Source: Allantophomopsis cytisporea (taxonomy: Eukaryota; Ascomycota; Leotiomycetes; Phacidiales; Phacidiaceae). Taken from it: a stretch of 64,000 nucleotides of DNA. The notes below the pieces were generated by a model. It made no database searches and was not told the DNA's origin. It saw only the letters and a list, made by a program, of their open reading frames with translations. The position numbers and the translations under genes are program-made. The stretch spans positions 992,001-1,056,000 of the forward strand of contig CP103028.1 of NCBI GenBank assembly GCA_024752435.1. The letters are read 5' to 3'. Below are positions 1-11,042 of this stretch, piece by piece (within the stretch, counting starts at the first letter, position 1; each line of letters opens with the position of its first letter).

Positions 1-44
1 ATCAGGGGGTTACACTACGACATCAGATGTGTGGACGTTGCATA

Positions 45-845
45 GTCTGTCACTACAAGTAGATGTGCTCATGACAGCTTGTAATATAATTCAGCCCTCG
101 CCACCGGATTAATCAGTCCCCGCGGTGGGTGTTCCGTCTCCAAGTCGCTCATCTGTGATGTAAAACCTACATTTTGTTAGATCAGAAATTATCATGTTCA
201 TTTTTTGAGGCATTTTGTTGAAAGAATTGGCGATAACGTATTGAATCCTTCCAGGCGGTAGGCCGCGCTGCAGTCCCAGATAAAATGTGCTATTTCTGTC
301 CTAGTAATGCCGAAGGAAAGCATTATAGGGTCTGCCATAACGTTGTTTTGTTACTCGTATAGATATAATTCTTGGACGCCGACCCCGGAAGGTGCACGAA
401 ACCACGTACAGCTTCCTAAGCAGCGACGACAGCGCTGTCGAGACTTACCGCCATATCCCGTACATAATTGTCCACCGATAGCATAGAAGATAGATCCTCA
501 GATAAAGCTAATGTGTGTAATGCAGCTAGATTATACTCTATTAGCAAGACGTAACTATGCAATGAGTCTAAATTCCAGAACTATATTTGTCCACCATTGT
601 AGACGACGACGCTGAGAGGTGCACCCAGCTCTTTTGTAACCTTCCCAAACACCATCGAGACAACTGAAGGTTGCGACCAGTCAATGTATAATTGCAGATG
701 CTTCTTTTTCTTTCTTTGATCCAACAAGCTCCGCGCGGCAGAAGCTACACTATATCCCTCCGCTGCAAAGCGAGAAGCGACACTTGCCCGATTCTAGGGC
801 CGGCGCCAAGGATTAGTACGATGAGTGTTCATATGCCGAAGATTA
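45..845 (-). pseudogene. Decayed short-chain dehydrogenase (SDR)
   Basis: Reverse-strand translation recovers an SDR in pieces and in more than one frame. A Rossmann glycine motif LILGAGPRIG lies near 780-815. A shifted frame continues with FAAEGYSVASAARS. Further on are a segment reading VFGKVTKELGAPLSVVVYN (about 600-660), a helix ending in EAVRGF (about 410-430), and a C-terminal FYITDERLGDGTP near 130-170. At least one frameshift follows the glycine motif, and several in-frame stops occur; one stop sits just before EAVRGF, where relatives usually have Gln. No continuous reading frame exists, so this is a relic, probably of the fungal 'NAD(P)-binding protein' SDR group. The 3' end is approximate and may touch the window edge. 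Confidence 0.7.
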
Positions 846-2779
846 GATATCGAGCTGCGATGGTGTCAAAACAGCTGATAAATACAATACAGTTGAAGAA
901 ATGTTAATATCGTTGATAGTGAGCTCCTAAAGCATTTTGTATTATTACATGACAGTCTAGCCATCTTTTATATTGAAGTTCATCAAGGAGTGTGCCAAAG
1001 ACCACTTTTGACGAGGATAGGGTAACGATGCCTGACTCTTTGAATCCTCTAAGTCCTATAAATCCTTCAAGTCTGCCAAGTTCTTATGACGATGAACTTT
1101 CTCAGTTTCAGCTGGCTAAAGGGCTTCTGGGGGAGTGCTCAGCGACTATCAATGAGGACTTTCTTGAAACTGTGGAGTTGAAAGATGAGGGCACCTGAGA
1201 AGCTATGACCATAGCATGGTTAGCAAAAGCAGTTACAGTGGAATCACGCAGTTGAACTATGGGGCAAACATCATGTGACACGAGCGCGGCGCAGTGATAG
1301 AGTTTTTGAAAGCAGAAAATTATGTAAAATCCAGTATTGCCTCAAGAGATGCGCAAATGCTATTGACCTTTCAGTGGGCGACGTTTAAAGGGGGCTGAAC
1401 TCTAGCGGGATCGATCTTCAAGCGAGACTCGCCCAAAGGTTCAGCGCTTACAAGAATTACGAAAATGTCCAAATCAATTTATATCAAAAGACTCATGGAA
1501 TGTTGATCAACAACTAGCTTTAAAATTATCATGAAACTTTGGATTGGGATTAGTATTACTATTGACTAGGTGAGTGCGCAATGCTGATAAAGTTATAAGA
1601 AAGATCAAGACAAGTAGAACAGATTCCAGTAACATCGTTTCTTCATGAGTATTATATACTTACATTGGAATATGACCCTTTATCTTCACTACCGAAGCTC
1701 TTGAAGAAATAGCGAGACTCGAGGTTTTAAAGATCTCTATAATATTAACATGAAACAACGGATCTATTATTTACTAAATTATATAGACCATAGAGTGCCC
1801 ATTAATAGTATTATCTTTATAATCTCATGATGAGGAGACTAATATACTTGTCTTGTTATCTCCTAAAATATACATGTTACATTAAGTAGGTTACGCTTAA
1901 CCACGTTTATTCAATCTACTTAACCTACCGAAAGTTTGATTGGGCAGTACTTCCCCACCTAGCCTATCAGTTGTCCAAAACTCTTGCTTAGTCGGGCTAA
2001 ATGAGGCTCGATTAAGTTAGATTTTTGGATGCGACCAAAGTCTGCCGCAGCCTATCCACTAGAAGATTAATGCGAGATACGAAGCTCGCATAGCCTAATC
2101 GAACGTCCACTGAGCGCTCCATGCACATCCGCTCAGGGGTTTAAACGATATGCGGGATGCGAAATATAAGATGCGAGAAGCGAATGCGACTTGCGAGATA
2201 CGAAGTACGAGATGCGGAGTGTCTCGCACTCGGTGTCACCGTGCACAGGTTAGAACATGTATCCCAAATGGAGTGATTGATTGAACATAGAAGGAGAAGC
2301 TCTCTAGATATGTACGAGAATCGTTTAATATGACAGGTTGGTCCACCGCGTTCAGTTTGTAGTTGAAAACTGCTCATCCGAATGTGAGAGCTACAGCGAC
2401 TCATTTTTACCACTTTATTCCTTCGACCTGACTCACTGATATGCACAAAATACAAGGGTGGTATAGCGCCACTTATTTAGAAGCGTGGCTGAGTGCCCAA
2501 TGCTCCGGATGCGCTAATCACTGCATAATTAAACGTCTAAGCTTATGTGACTTTGTGATGCAGCAGCCAATTCAAGATGACCCCGGGGGAAAAACCTAGG
2601 AATAGGGTTCAAAACTGACAGCTCTGACTGACGCTCTTCTTTTATGAAAGATACTTTATCCGAGCGCTTCCGCCATGCTTTGTAGAGACATTGATAGTAG
2701 ATCATCTTTTCATAGATCTTAGCGCATGTATTGGGCAGATACCCCTTGTTAACATCCGTGGCAAAGATGGCTCTTTACA
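846..2779. other. Gene-free AT-rich stretch
   Basis: I see no credible coding sequence on either strand; the short open frames have no recognisable domain and no splice-consistent extension. It holds a block of degenerate GATGCGAA-like words (listed separately) and one GCGAGACTCGAGG word at 1712-1724 resembling the motif found in the cluster promoters. It probably includes decayed transposon sequence and the upstream region of the MFS gene at 2996. Confidence 0.5.
2140..2225. repeat. Short degenerate tandem words (GATGCGAA-like)
   Basis: The stretch contains repeated variants of gatgcgaa / gatacgaa / gatgcgag spaced by 8-11 bases, forming a low-complexity block. A related word (gatacgaagctcgcat) occurs just upstream near 2076. 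Nothing indicates a coding role. Confidence 0.4.
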
Positions 2780-2788
2780 TATATAAAG
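2780..2788 (+). promoter_or_regulatory. TATA-like box of the MFS gene
   Basis: TATATAAAG lies 208 bases before the proposed MFS start codon at 2996. It is the best TATA match in this upstream region; the transcription start is not visible from sequence. Confidence 0.4.
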
Positions 2789-2995
2789 TCATGGCTATCT
2801 ATCTCTTGTCATGTAAATAGCATATCTCAACATAATTCTACTTATTTTGTGGTAGCTTACCCATTTATCGAGAGATCATATACAACAAAGTCAACAAGTT
2901 CCTTCATCATTGTTTTACAACGAACATCTATACAACACAACATCACAACATCAAGTCTCAGCATCCTTGTCAATCCAAATTGTCGTCCGATAGCT

Positions 2996-4900
2996 ATGCA
3001 GCACATTTACACAGAGAAATTACACGACGATGCCTTAGAAACCCTCCCAGCCCTGGGCTCGATAGACAATGCCGACAGCATAAAAGTCCTCCTCCCCCAA
3101 AATCACCCGACCGCAAACGAATCAATGGCTCTCGAAGGTGCAATGGATGAGAAAACAATTGGAGGCACATCTTCAAATGGGGATAACACAGATCTCACAG
3201 CGAAAGATATGGCTGACTGCAATATTGTGGACTGGGATGGGCCCGATGATCCAGACAATCCTTTGAATTGGTCGGCTGGGCTCAGAGTCGCACATATCGC
3301 ATTTGCCAGCAGTTCGTGTCTGATGGTGTTCGTATTAACGATGTCTCTTTTTCGATTAACGCTGACATGTTGATAGAAATCTTGCATCTACGATGTATGC
3401 CCCTGCAACGGAGCTCGTCATGAAAGACTTCAATATCTCCTCTGCAACACTTGGTTCCTTCACTGTTACCATGTACGTTCTCGGCTTTGCCCTCGGTCCG
3501 ATGATCGTAGCTCCTTTGTCTGAATTGTATGGTCGGCGTATCATTTACCATGTTTCTGGCCTTATATTCGTCTTGTGCAACATAGGATGTGGATTCAGCA
3601 ACGGTATCACTATGTTGTTTATCTTCCGCATTCTGGCAGGATGCGCGGGTTCGGCCCCCCAGACTGTTGGTGGTGGTACTATTGCAGATGTCGTGCCTAT
3701 TGAGAGGAGAGGTGCTGCAATGGCAATTTTCAGTCTCGGCCCATTGTTTGGACCGGTAATTGGTGAGTTTGCCTTTTAAGATAATTCCAACTGCATGGAT
3801 ACTCAAGTTTTTCATGAGAGTTATGCTCAAATCAACCGCCACTTTCTGAGCAACATATCGATACTTTGGTCTTCTTGTAGGAGTCAGGTACTAATTCCAT
3901 ATACCTACAGGTCCTATCGCTGGTGCATTTGAAAGCTCAAGTCTTGGATGGAGATGGATATTCCATACGTTAGCCATTGCAGTAAGTCTTGACTTCACTC
4001 GATCAATAGCAAAAACTAAAAATAGTCCAGATGGGTGTAGTAACATTGACATCCATGATCTTCATGAGGGAAACATACCCAGTTGCTATTCTCAATAAGA
4101 AAACCCAACGACTTCGTAAAGAAACCGGCAACATGGAATTGAGGTCCAAGTACGATCTCGGCATAACCCCGAATGCCCTCATCACCCGCTCGATCGTTCG
4201 CCCGATGAAAATGCTCATTTTTTCGCCTATTATCCTACTTCTCTCGGTCTACATGGCATTTATTGTAGCATTGACCTTTCTCTTCTTCACTACTTTTCCA
4301 GAGGTTTTCGAAATTCAATATGGGTTTTCATCCAAGATCGTCGGTCTAGTATACCTGGGAATGGGTTTCGGTCAAATGGCAGCTCTTGTCATCTTTGGTC
4401 TCTGCAGTGATAAGATCCTGCAGCGGCTTGAAGCAAAGCATGGTGTGAAACCCGAAAACCGTCTTCCTTTGATGATAGTTTTCTCTCCCTTTGTGGTGAT
4501 TGGTCTATTCTGGTATGGGTGGAGTGCTGAAGCTCAAACGCATTGGATTTTACCTATTATAGGTACTGGTGTCGCTGGATTTGGAGCTTTCTTTGTCATC
4601 GTACGTTAAATCGATGAGAGTCAAAACGCTACTATCACTAACTCGTCTTAGATGCCAATCATGTCCTACCTGATCGATACATATGCCGAGTATGCTGCCT
4701 CGGCTCTGGCGGCGAACACACTTATTCGTTCGTTACTGAGTTGTTTCCTGCCACTTGCTGCGCCGGCGCTATATGCAAAGTTAGGGTACGGTTGGGGTAA
4801 TTCTTTGCTAGCATTTCTTACCCTACTCTTCCTACCTGTACCATGGATGTTTTACAAGTATGGAGAAGGGTTAAGGAGCAGGTACAAGCTGAACTTGTAG
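2996..4900 (+). CDS. MFS transporter, DHA1 (drug:H+ antiporter-1) type
   Basis: A plasma-membrane 12-helix antiporter-type transporter of 535 residues. Exons by hand: 2996-3327, 3377-3762, 3911-3981, 4031-4600, 4652-4900; phases agree. The hydrophilic N-terminus (about 90 residues) ends in the family signature DWDGPDDPDNPLNWS. The first helix then leads to NLASTMYAPATELVMKDF and the loop motif LSELYGRR (the G-x-x-x-D-R-x-G-R-R region), followed by a motif-C-like GPLFGPVIGPIAGAF. The spacing and motifs are those of fungal DHA1 members near Flr1/Tpo1 and toxin or azole exporters. Substrate cannot be read from sequence. The first intron has a weaker donor (GTTCGT); a donor at 3332 would shift the frame, so 3328 was chosen. 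It lies 1 kb upstream of an aldolase-like gene in the same orientation, so it may be an accessory member of the sugar cluster, but nothing proves that. Confidence 0.88.
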
Positions 4901-5713
4901 AGACTAACGAAAAGAGATGGCTAAGAATAAATGATATGAGAAGAAGATGTTGATGATGAATAATGAGAATAGAACCTAATAGAATGACCTATGATACTAT
5001 CAGTCTACGTAGACATTGGCGTATTGTTTCTTTTGTATGTGATATTCGGCTCTATCTATAGATACACACGAACCTCCGACCTGTTCGATTTCTTGCACTT
5101 CTGTCATCAAATCCCGCAACTGTATCACTTACCTCGTGGTAATCACTCTGTTTTCAGGCTCTCGCTTATTGAAACTCACACTGGCAAGCAGTATTTCAGG
5201 TGACCGAAGAGATCACACAAAACAGCAAAGACGCGTTTTATGCCCTTCTAGAAGCGACTCAGTATCCAAATGCCCCCAATAAGCTTGCTGCAACCACACT
5301 CGCTCACACGTTTGACCCGAATAATCAAAGCAGAGCCCCTATCTACAAAACTGTGAGCCTGATAAAACTAAGGATAGTCAATATACAAGGCTATGGAATC
5401 ACCTTACTCGACTAATTTTTGTCTTGTACACGTAGATATGTAGCAATCAATACAATTGATTTTTCCCACGTCCCAATTACTTATCTCCACTGTTACGCAC
5501 TTTCCACTGGTGTTACCACACTGTCATTTGCTTACCTAGCATAGATGCCGACGCTATGTTTGTGTTACTTGCAATTCTCAGACATTACAAGATGACTTGC
5601 ATATATATAATGGCAAGGGTGCAAAATACCGATGCTCCGAGTTTCCGGGGGTCGTTAAAGCTACTCTCCAGTGCGGGGAAGTTGCCACATGATGTCGATG
5701 CAGCGTGCGAAGC
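4901..5713. other. Intergenic region between MFS and aldolase-like gene
   Basis: No convincing gene. Short open frames around 5200-5415 have no recognisable features. The right end serves as the upstream region of the class II aldolase/adducin gene. Confidence 0.5.
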
Positions 5714-5721
5714 TATATATA
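5714..5721 (+). promoter_or_regulatory. TATA-like box of the aldolase/adducin gene
   Basis: TATATATA starts about 168 bases upstream of the proposed ATG at 5882. It is a reasonable core promoter candidate, but the neighbouring sequence is AT-rich, so chance occurrence is possible. Confidence 0.35.
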
Positions 5722-5881
5722 CGCTAAAGAATATATCAAGGAAGCTTTTGCTAAGTCTGGAACGCATCTCAATATATCAGCTCTTCGGCTTAAACTAAAT
5801 CTCCAACAGGCTTACTTCCACAAGATTTCTATATTTTTGAAGCACTTCATTTTGTCATACAATATTCTTGAGACTATCGAA

Positions 5882-6918
5882 ATGGCGCCTTCAATTTCTG
5901 GGAATGAAAATGAGAATATCAAATTTACCATGGTGACAAAGGCGAATGTAAATGATTCAATTGTCAAAAGACCAGAGGCCACATCGTTCATATCACTTGG
6001 CCGGACTAAGGACGGAAGAACCCTCAGGACCAAACAGTACCCCAAGTTCTCTACTCTGAAGGATGAACGTATATATCGCAAGCAGCATTTGGCTGCCGCT
6101 TTCCGTGTTTTCGCGGATCGTGGATTTGATGACGGTTTAGCTGGTCACATCTCCGTTCGAGACCCCATTCTCACCGATCACTTCTGTGAGTACGTTTTCA
6201 TTGTTGAAAAGCTATCAAACATATTATCATTTTTCTAATGAAACTCGAACAGGGTTGAATCCTCTTTCTATGCATTTTTCTCTTATCAAGGTCTCTGATT
6301 TGATCCTTGTAGACGAGAAGGGGTTCGTCGTCGAGGGTGACGAGCCTATCAACACTGCTGCTTTCGTCATTCATTCAGCCATCCACAAGGCCCGGCCTGA
6401 GGTGAATGCTGCATGCCACGCCCATAGTATCCACGGCAAGGCATTCTCTGCCTTTGGCCGTGAGCTTGAAATGATTAACCAGGACTCTCTGCGCTTCTAC
6501 AAGCAACATTCAGTCTATGGGAACTACGGTGGTGTTGTCGTTGATGAAGAGGAGGGGAAGCAGATTGCCAATGCTCTTGGGACTGGAAGAGCTGTCATAT
6601 TGCAAAACCACGGATTACTTACCGTCGGCCAAACCATCGACGAAGCGTCGTTCTGGGTATTACAACTTTTTGTGTTTATATTTCCTTGAAATCTTGCATG
6701 ACTAATAAATTAAATAGTTCATAAGTCTCGATAAAAGTTGCCAAGTTCAACTTCTCGCCGATGCAGCTGCAGCAGGAGGCCATAAAAAGATCTTGATCGA
6801 CGAGAAGGAAGCGGAAGACTTCCAACGGAATTTGGGAAGCCCGCACGGGGGGTGGCTTTCATTTCAACCGTATTACGACGAGCAGCTTGCTAAGACTGGT
6901 GGATCTTTCCTGAATTAG
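5882..6918 (+). CDS. Class II aldolase/adducin-domain protein
   Basis: A 302-residue protein from three exons (5882-6185, 6253-6656, 6718-6918), phases consistent. The core from about residue 65 is the class II aldolase/adducin N-terminal fold: NLAAAFRVFADRGFDDGLAGHISVR-like start, the metal-binding pair His157-x-His159 in CHAHSIHG, and a third histidine His221 in the LQNHGLLTVG motif. Bacterial relatives (fuculose-1-phosphate and rhamnulose-1-phosphate aldolases, sugar-acid decarboxylating members) use this zinc triad for retro-aldol cleavage. Fungal homologues are common and mostly uncharacterised, so the actual substrate is unknown. The position next to a sugar transporter, an FBP-type aldolase and two SDRs makes a role in carbohydrate breakdown plausible. 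The N-terminal 60 residues are polar and probably disordered. Confidence 0.88.
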
Positions 6919-7311
6919 GTATATATGACAGCTCGTCGATATTTTTGTCGTCGAAAGGTCTAATTGTAACTTTCATGGAATATAGTTATCAGTTCCTGTG
7001 GAAACTCTATCTGCCGAACTATTCGAAGTAAGAGATAGAAACTAGTCTTGGAATTAATTTCCTTAGTTTGCTTCGTCGTAGCAAGAGTTATTTTTTATAC
7101 TACGCAATATTGTTCAAAGCAACTAGCGTATAGTAACAATTATATCTGGTACCCTGTTTTTGTAACTAGTATCCGCTACTTTGCAACAAGTCGTGAAAAA
7201 ACTCAAAAGTCTTCGAATCTTAGACTGTAGAAGACTAATTTGATCATCCTTTCTTAAATTTGACAGTCTGGTCTGCTAGTTTCACAAAGAGGAGGTTTTC
7301 CTTCAAATCGC
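6919..7311. other. Short gene-free interval
   Basis: AT-rich spacer between the aldolase-like gene and the kinase relic, containing the 3' region of the former. No further feature recognised. Confidence 0.5.
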
Positions 7312-8261
7312 CTAGTCCAGACTAAATTGTTTTTCCACAGCCTCTACATCCCGAAGAACCTTGGTTGCAGAGTGATACTCTTGCTTCCAGCACTTGAAGA
7401 CAGTATCACTATATGCGTGGATGTCTTCAGGAAACTGACCCTGCTGAAAACGACTTCACACTTTGTCGTCTCACCCTTCTTCTCCATCCACAATATCGGG
7501 AAACGCGTGATGGCCTGTCATGATAAAATATATCGTGCATCCAAATGCAAAGATGTCCGTCTTAACACTGGCTTCGAATGGATCGTCTCGAGGGCAGAAA
7601 TACCTACAGGGCTCAGCGCTTCCTCTTTTTTGAAGAACATGTCCCTTCTCTGATAGGTAGTTGCCTTGGAAGTCGGCTAGTTTTAGATGGTTTTTCCCAT
7701 CAAGTAAGATGTTGGAAGGCTGTATATCGCAATGGATAACTCGTTTTAAGTGGACATGTGTAATTGCCTGAGCTAGCTCTTTACACCAAAGGACCGCTGC
7801 TGAATAGTAATCCCAAGATACTGTGATTCAGCTATGTATTTCTGGAGCGTCCCATTTATAGCCCTCTCAAGGTATAGTCCGGCCTTTGAGAAACGTTTAG
7901 CCCAATAATATGAGGGTGTGGGCCAACTATCGTGAGAAACTTGTACTCAGTCTCAAGTCGACTAGTGTCACCCCCAGGTTCAAGCGTATACTTGAAAATT
8001 GCTGACTCGTCCACTATAGCAATCCACGCTCGTACCCGAGGCGATTACACTCTGTGCTCCAGATGGGTAGTATTGGCGGTATTTGACTATCTCGACTGCG
8101 ACATCTTGATGTGAAACAAACCCACTATATAATCTAGGAAGCCACGGAAGCTTTGAATCATAAAACGTATTGTGATTGGATGACATTATGCAGCCGAGTC
8201 TCGGTAGGTTATGTAGGTTTTCGTAAGTCACGTGTTTTGTTATAATTGAAGAAGGTATCAC
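7312..8261 (-). pseudogene. Decayed serine/threonine protein kinase
   Basis: Translating the reverse strand in shifting frames recovers an ordered kinase domain. An N-lobe segment reads IVDESAIFKYTLEPGGDTS, followed by FLTIVGPHPHIIGL (about 7900-8040). Next come a hinge/alpha-D region, the catalytic loop HCDIQPSN (about 7711-7735; the usual Lys of HxDxKPxN is Gln), an ADFQG in place of DFG, and the alpha-F region KTDIFAFGC near 7545-7575. A C-lobe runs to a TAG at 7312-7314. Frameshifts fall after GPHPHIIGL and before the helix leading to the catalytic loop. In-frame stops include two TGA codons near 7465-7480, each where Arg would fit. The relic resembles fungal lineage-specific kinases. Not functional as read. 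Confidence 0.75.
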
Positions 8262-8402
8262 GGAGACTAGAGTAAAGTACTAGTCGCCTAAGACAGCAAA
8301 TTGGCCAAACGTGAATCACGAACATATATAATATCAAATTCTCTAACATAGCCAGCTATCCAGTTTTCAAACTTCGTGATGAACCTGTTGTACTCAGAAA
8401 TA

Positions 8403-10359
8403 TCAGACAGTGTTGGATACATCCGAAATATGATATACCTCAGCCTTTTCCTTATCCATCGAACTCGCCTGATCTGAAGAACGGCCCTGAACCAGAGCTG
8501 TCAAGCCAACGCGCTCTTGCACGATTGCAAATTCTGCCATATCTTCTGTACTGGCATGGCTACCGAACACCTGGTCCATCTCCTCGAGAGTCTTTCCCTT
8601 GGTTTCTGGCACGAAAAAGAAGATAAAAAGACCGCCGATGACACACCACACGGAAAAGAAGATATATGTTCCCCAACCGATGCCGGCAAGCATGGGGGGA
8701 ACGAGCAAGGAAATTGCAAAGTTTGTCATCCAATTTGCAGAGGCGCCTATTGATGTTCCTTTCGCGCGGATTGACAATGGGAAGATTTCAGCGATGAGAA
8801 TCCATGAGCCTGGACCCCAACTGTATGCAAAATTAATGATGTAGAGCCAAACAAATGCTACGGCAGTGTTAGTTGGTTTCAAGCAAGTTAGAAAATGGCT
8901 GTGACTTACTGACTGCGGCCCAGCCAGCAGCTGAATGCGCAGCCCAATTGGAACCACAGAGCGCGACAATGATTCCAATGATAAGCTGGCACGTTGCCAT
9001 CCCTGCGGAGCCGAACATCATAAGTGGTTTCCGACCAACTTTGTCGATGTAGCAGATAGCTGGGATTGTAGTGGCAACATTGATGATACCGATGACTCCG
9101 GTGGCGAGAAGCGAGATTGTGCTGCCTGTCAAGCCTAGCGACTGGAAGATAATAGGCGCGTAATAGATAACTGCATTGGTTAATATTTGAACAAAACATG
9201 CGGAGAGGGAACCTTACTTGAATCAATACCAGTCAACTGTTGAAAGAACATAACCAAGCTCGCAATTGAGACTCTCTTGAAAGCATCCTTAGTGCGGAAT
9301 ACATTGCTGTATTGCGCAAATTCCCTACGCCAAACACTTTGGTTTCCAACGGCAGTTAGATTGGGGAACTTCTTATCAAAAATGGCTTTCTCAAACTCCG
9401 CATCAGCTTTGATTTCAAGATATTCGATTTGTACCAGATAGTGCTCCTCTGGTAAGTTTCGAAGATATGACAGTGTTTTGAGAGCCTCCTGGTCTCTGCC
9501 TTTGTTGACGAGAAGACGAGGCGAGAAGGGCATAAAGAAGAGTCCGATGCAAAGAATTACAGCCGGGATTCCTTGAATTAGCAATGGAAGCCTCCACGCC
9601 CAATCGGATTGCCCTTCGCCAGTCCCACCGATGTAATTGCTACCGTACTATAAGAGGTTAGGCTATGTTCTCTTGACAAGTTTGGATATGATGAGCAAGA
9701 TGACTTACTGCTGTCCAATAGGCAATCATAATACCGATAGTCGTTGTCAACTGCTGCAGAGCAATCAAAAATCCTCTCATTTCTGGAGGTGACAATTCGG
9801 CATTATAAAGTGGTCTGTGTCCAAAATTGTAAGCTAAAGATCCCAGTTATAAGTAGGAGGAACTTACCCAATGGCAGACAAAGTACCAACACCAAGACCC
9901 GTAAATAGACGACCCGCGTACAGATATGCTGTCGAGTGTGCACCGGCAGCCAAGAATGAACCCAGGATTACCCATAAAGATCCAGCGAACATAGTGTGCT
10001 TGCGTGAGAAGACCTCGCCAAAGACACCAGCGGACAAAGAGCCAACCCATCCACCGAGTTGAAGAACAGAGGTAAGCCAGCCAAGCTTTGTTGCGTTATT
10101 TGTGACATCGGGGAAGTCTTTGATGAAAGCATGCATAACAACTGCTTGACCAAGCACCCCCTGTTGATAACCATAAAGAAGTCCACCGAAGCTGAAGCGT
10201 GTTAGAGAGCGGTAGAGATTCTGGATACGGGGAAGCGTACGAAGCAAACATGGCAATGAAGAAGACTTTCTTATTTTTGCCCAAACTCTTGACGCCGGTA
10301 GTGGTCATTTCGGACCGCATGATGGCGGTGATGCCTTGGAGGCTCTGATCTTGAGCCAT
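8403..10359 (-). CDS. Sugar porter (MFS, SP family) transporter
   Basis: A 564-residue hexose/pentose/quinate-type permease from six exons (10359-10241, 10191-9868, 9814-9709, 9647-9218, 9170-8910, 8857-8403); all junctions are in phase. Sugar-porter signatures: FGGLLYGYQQGVLGQ in the first helix, GRLFTGLGVGTLSAIGPLYNAE, FFQQLTGIDS in helix 7, DKVGRKPLM, and the C-terminal PETKGKTLEEMD. The charged tail is about 60 residues. It should import a sugar or sugar derivative by proton symport at the plasma membrane. It is transcribed divergently from the class II ketose-bisphosphate-type aldolase at 11043, sharing a roughly 680-bp promoter that carries two CTCGAG-centred elements. It is therefore a good candidate for the uptake step of the cluster. 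Substrate specificity is not readable. Confidence 0.92.
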
Positions 10360-10745
10360 TATGAAATAGTGGAAAGATCTGATCTAAGAAGGACCAGCCT
10401 CTTCTGTATGTCTAGATGGAGAGATATGTTCAAGAAGGAATCACGAATAAAGCAACTCGAAACCTATGAGGATGCATGAAATAAGGAGGCGAGCAGCACC
10501 TTAATGTAGACATGCGTCTCATGGCATCGTCACATCTCATGGCGGTCGTCTTGTGGTACGTTCGTTGGCACGGTATCATAGTCGCCTGTTTTTTAGACTT
10601 TTTCAAGTTAGTGGTACATCTACCGTGAATTGTTCTTGTGGGGTATGGGGTAAAGCCACATCCGTGACTCTTACCCCAGGTCTCAGCCTACAGCCACCCC
10701 TGCTCGACACGGGGCCTCTTCATGGCCTGTTCGTCTATCTTGCGA

Positions 10746-10758
10746 CCTCGTCTCGAGG
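10746..10758. promoter_or_regulatory. Putative cluster regulator site 1
   Basis: CCTCGTCTCGAGG. The same 11-base core TCGTCTCGAGG recurs at 16715-16725 and, reversed, at 16699-16709. Likely an operator for the Zn2Cys6 protein at 12732-14922 (inference). Confidence 0.5.
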
Positions 10759-10806
10759 CATACTCCACATAATAGCGTCACTGTGATAATTGTGGGCTGC
10801 ACTTCG

Positions 10807-10814
10807 CCTCGAGG
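10807..10814. promoter_or_regulatory. Putative cluster regulator site 2 (palindrome CCTCGAGG)
   Basis: A perfect 8-bp palindrome CCTCGAGG lies 48 bp from site 1; the identical palindrome is at 16944-16951 in the other divergent promoter. Confidence 0.45.
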
Positions 10815-11042
10815 ACAATTGTTTATGCAGTTGAGACGACAGCAATTGTTACAGTACCATAGGAACATTATGCAGAAACATTTCCTTTGCCGTCGGGTGA
10901 TGTTGGCACGATGTAAATGATCATTTCTTTTCGTAGCAGCATTGATTAATGCGTGGATGCCCCGAGATTTCAGAAATTCACAAGAACAGCATTCCAATCC
11001 ATAAGCTCTCCCCAACACCAGATTATACTTCTCGCAATAAAT

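Larger units (their letters stand above)
10360..11042. promoter_or_regulatory. Divergent promoter, transporter / aldolase
   Basis: This 683-bp interval separates two divergently transcribed genes of the same metabolic cluster. It holds two CTCGAG-centred elements (10746-10758 and 10807-10814) also present in the divergent SDR promoter at 16324-17368, suggesting co-regulation. Confidence 0.6.

Noticed and set aside
3282..3842. Minus-strand frame of 186 codons opposite the MFS gene
   Set aside because: Antisense of MFS exons and an intron; no domain.
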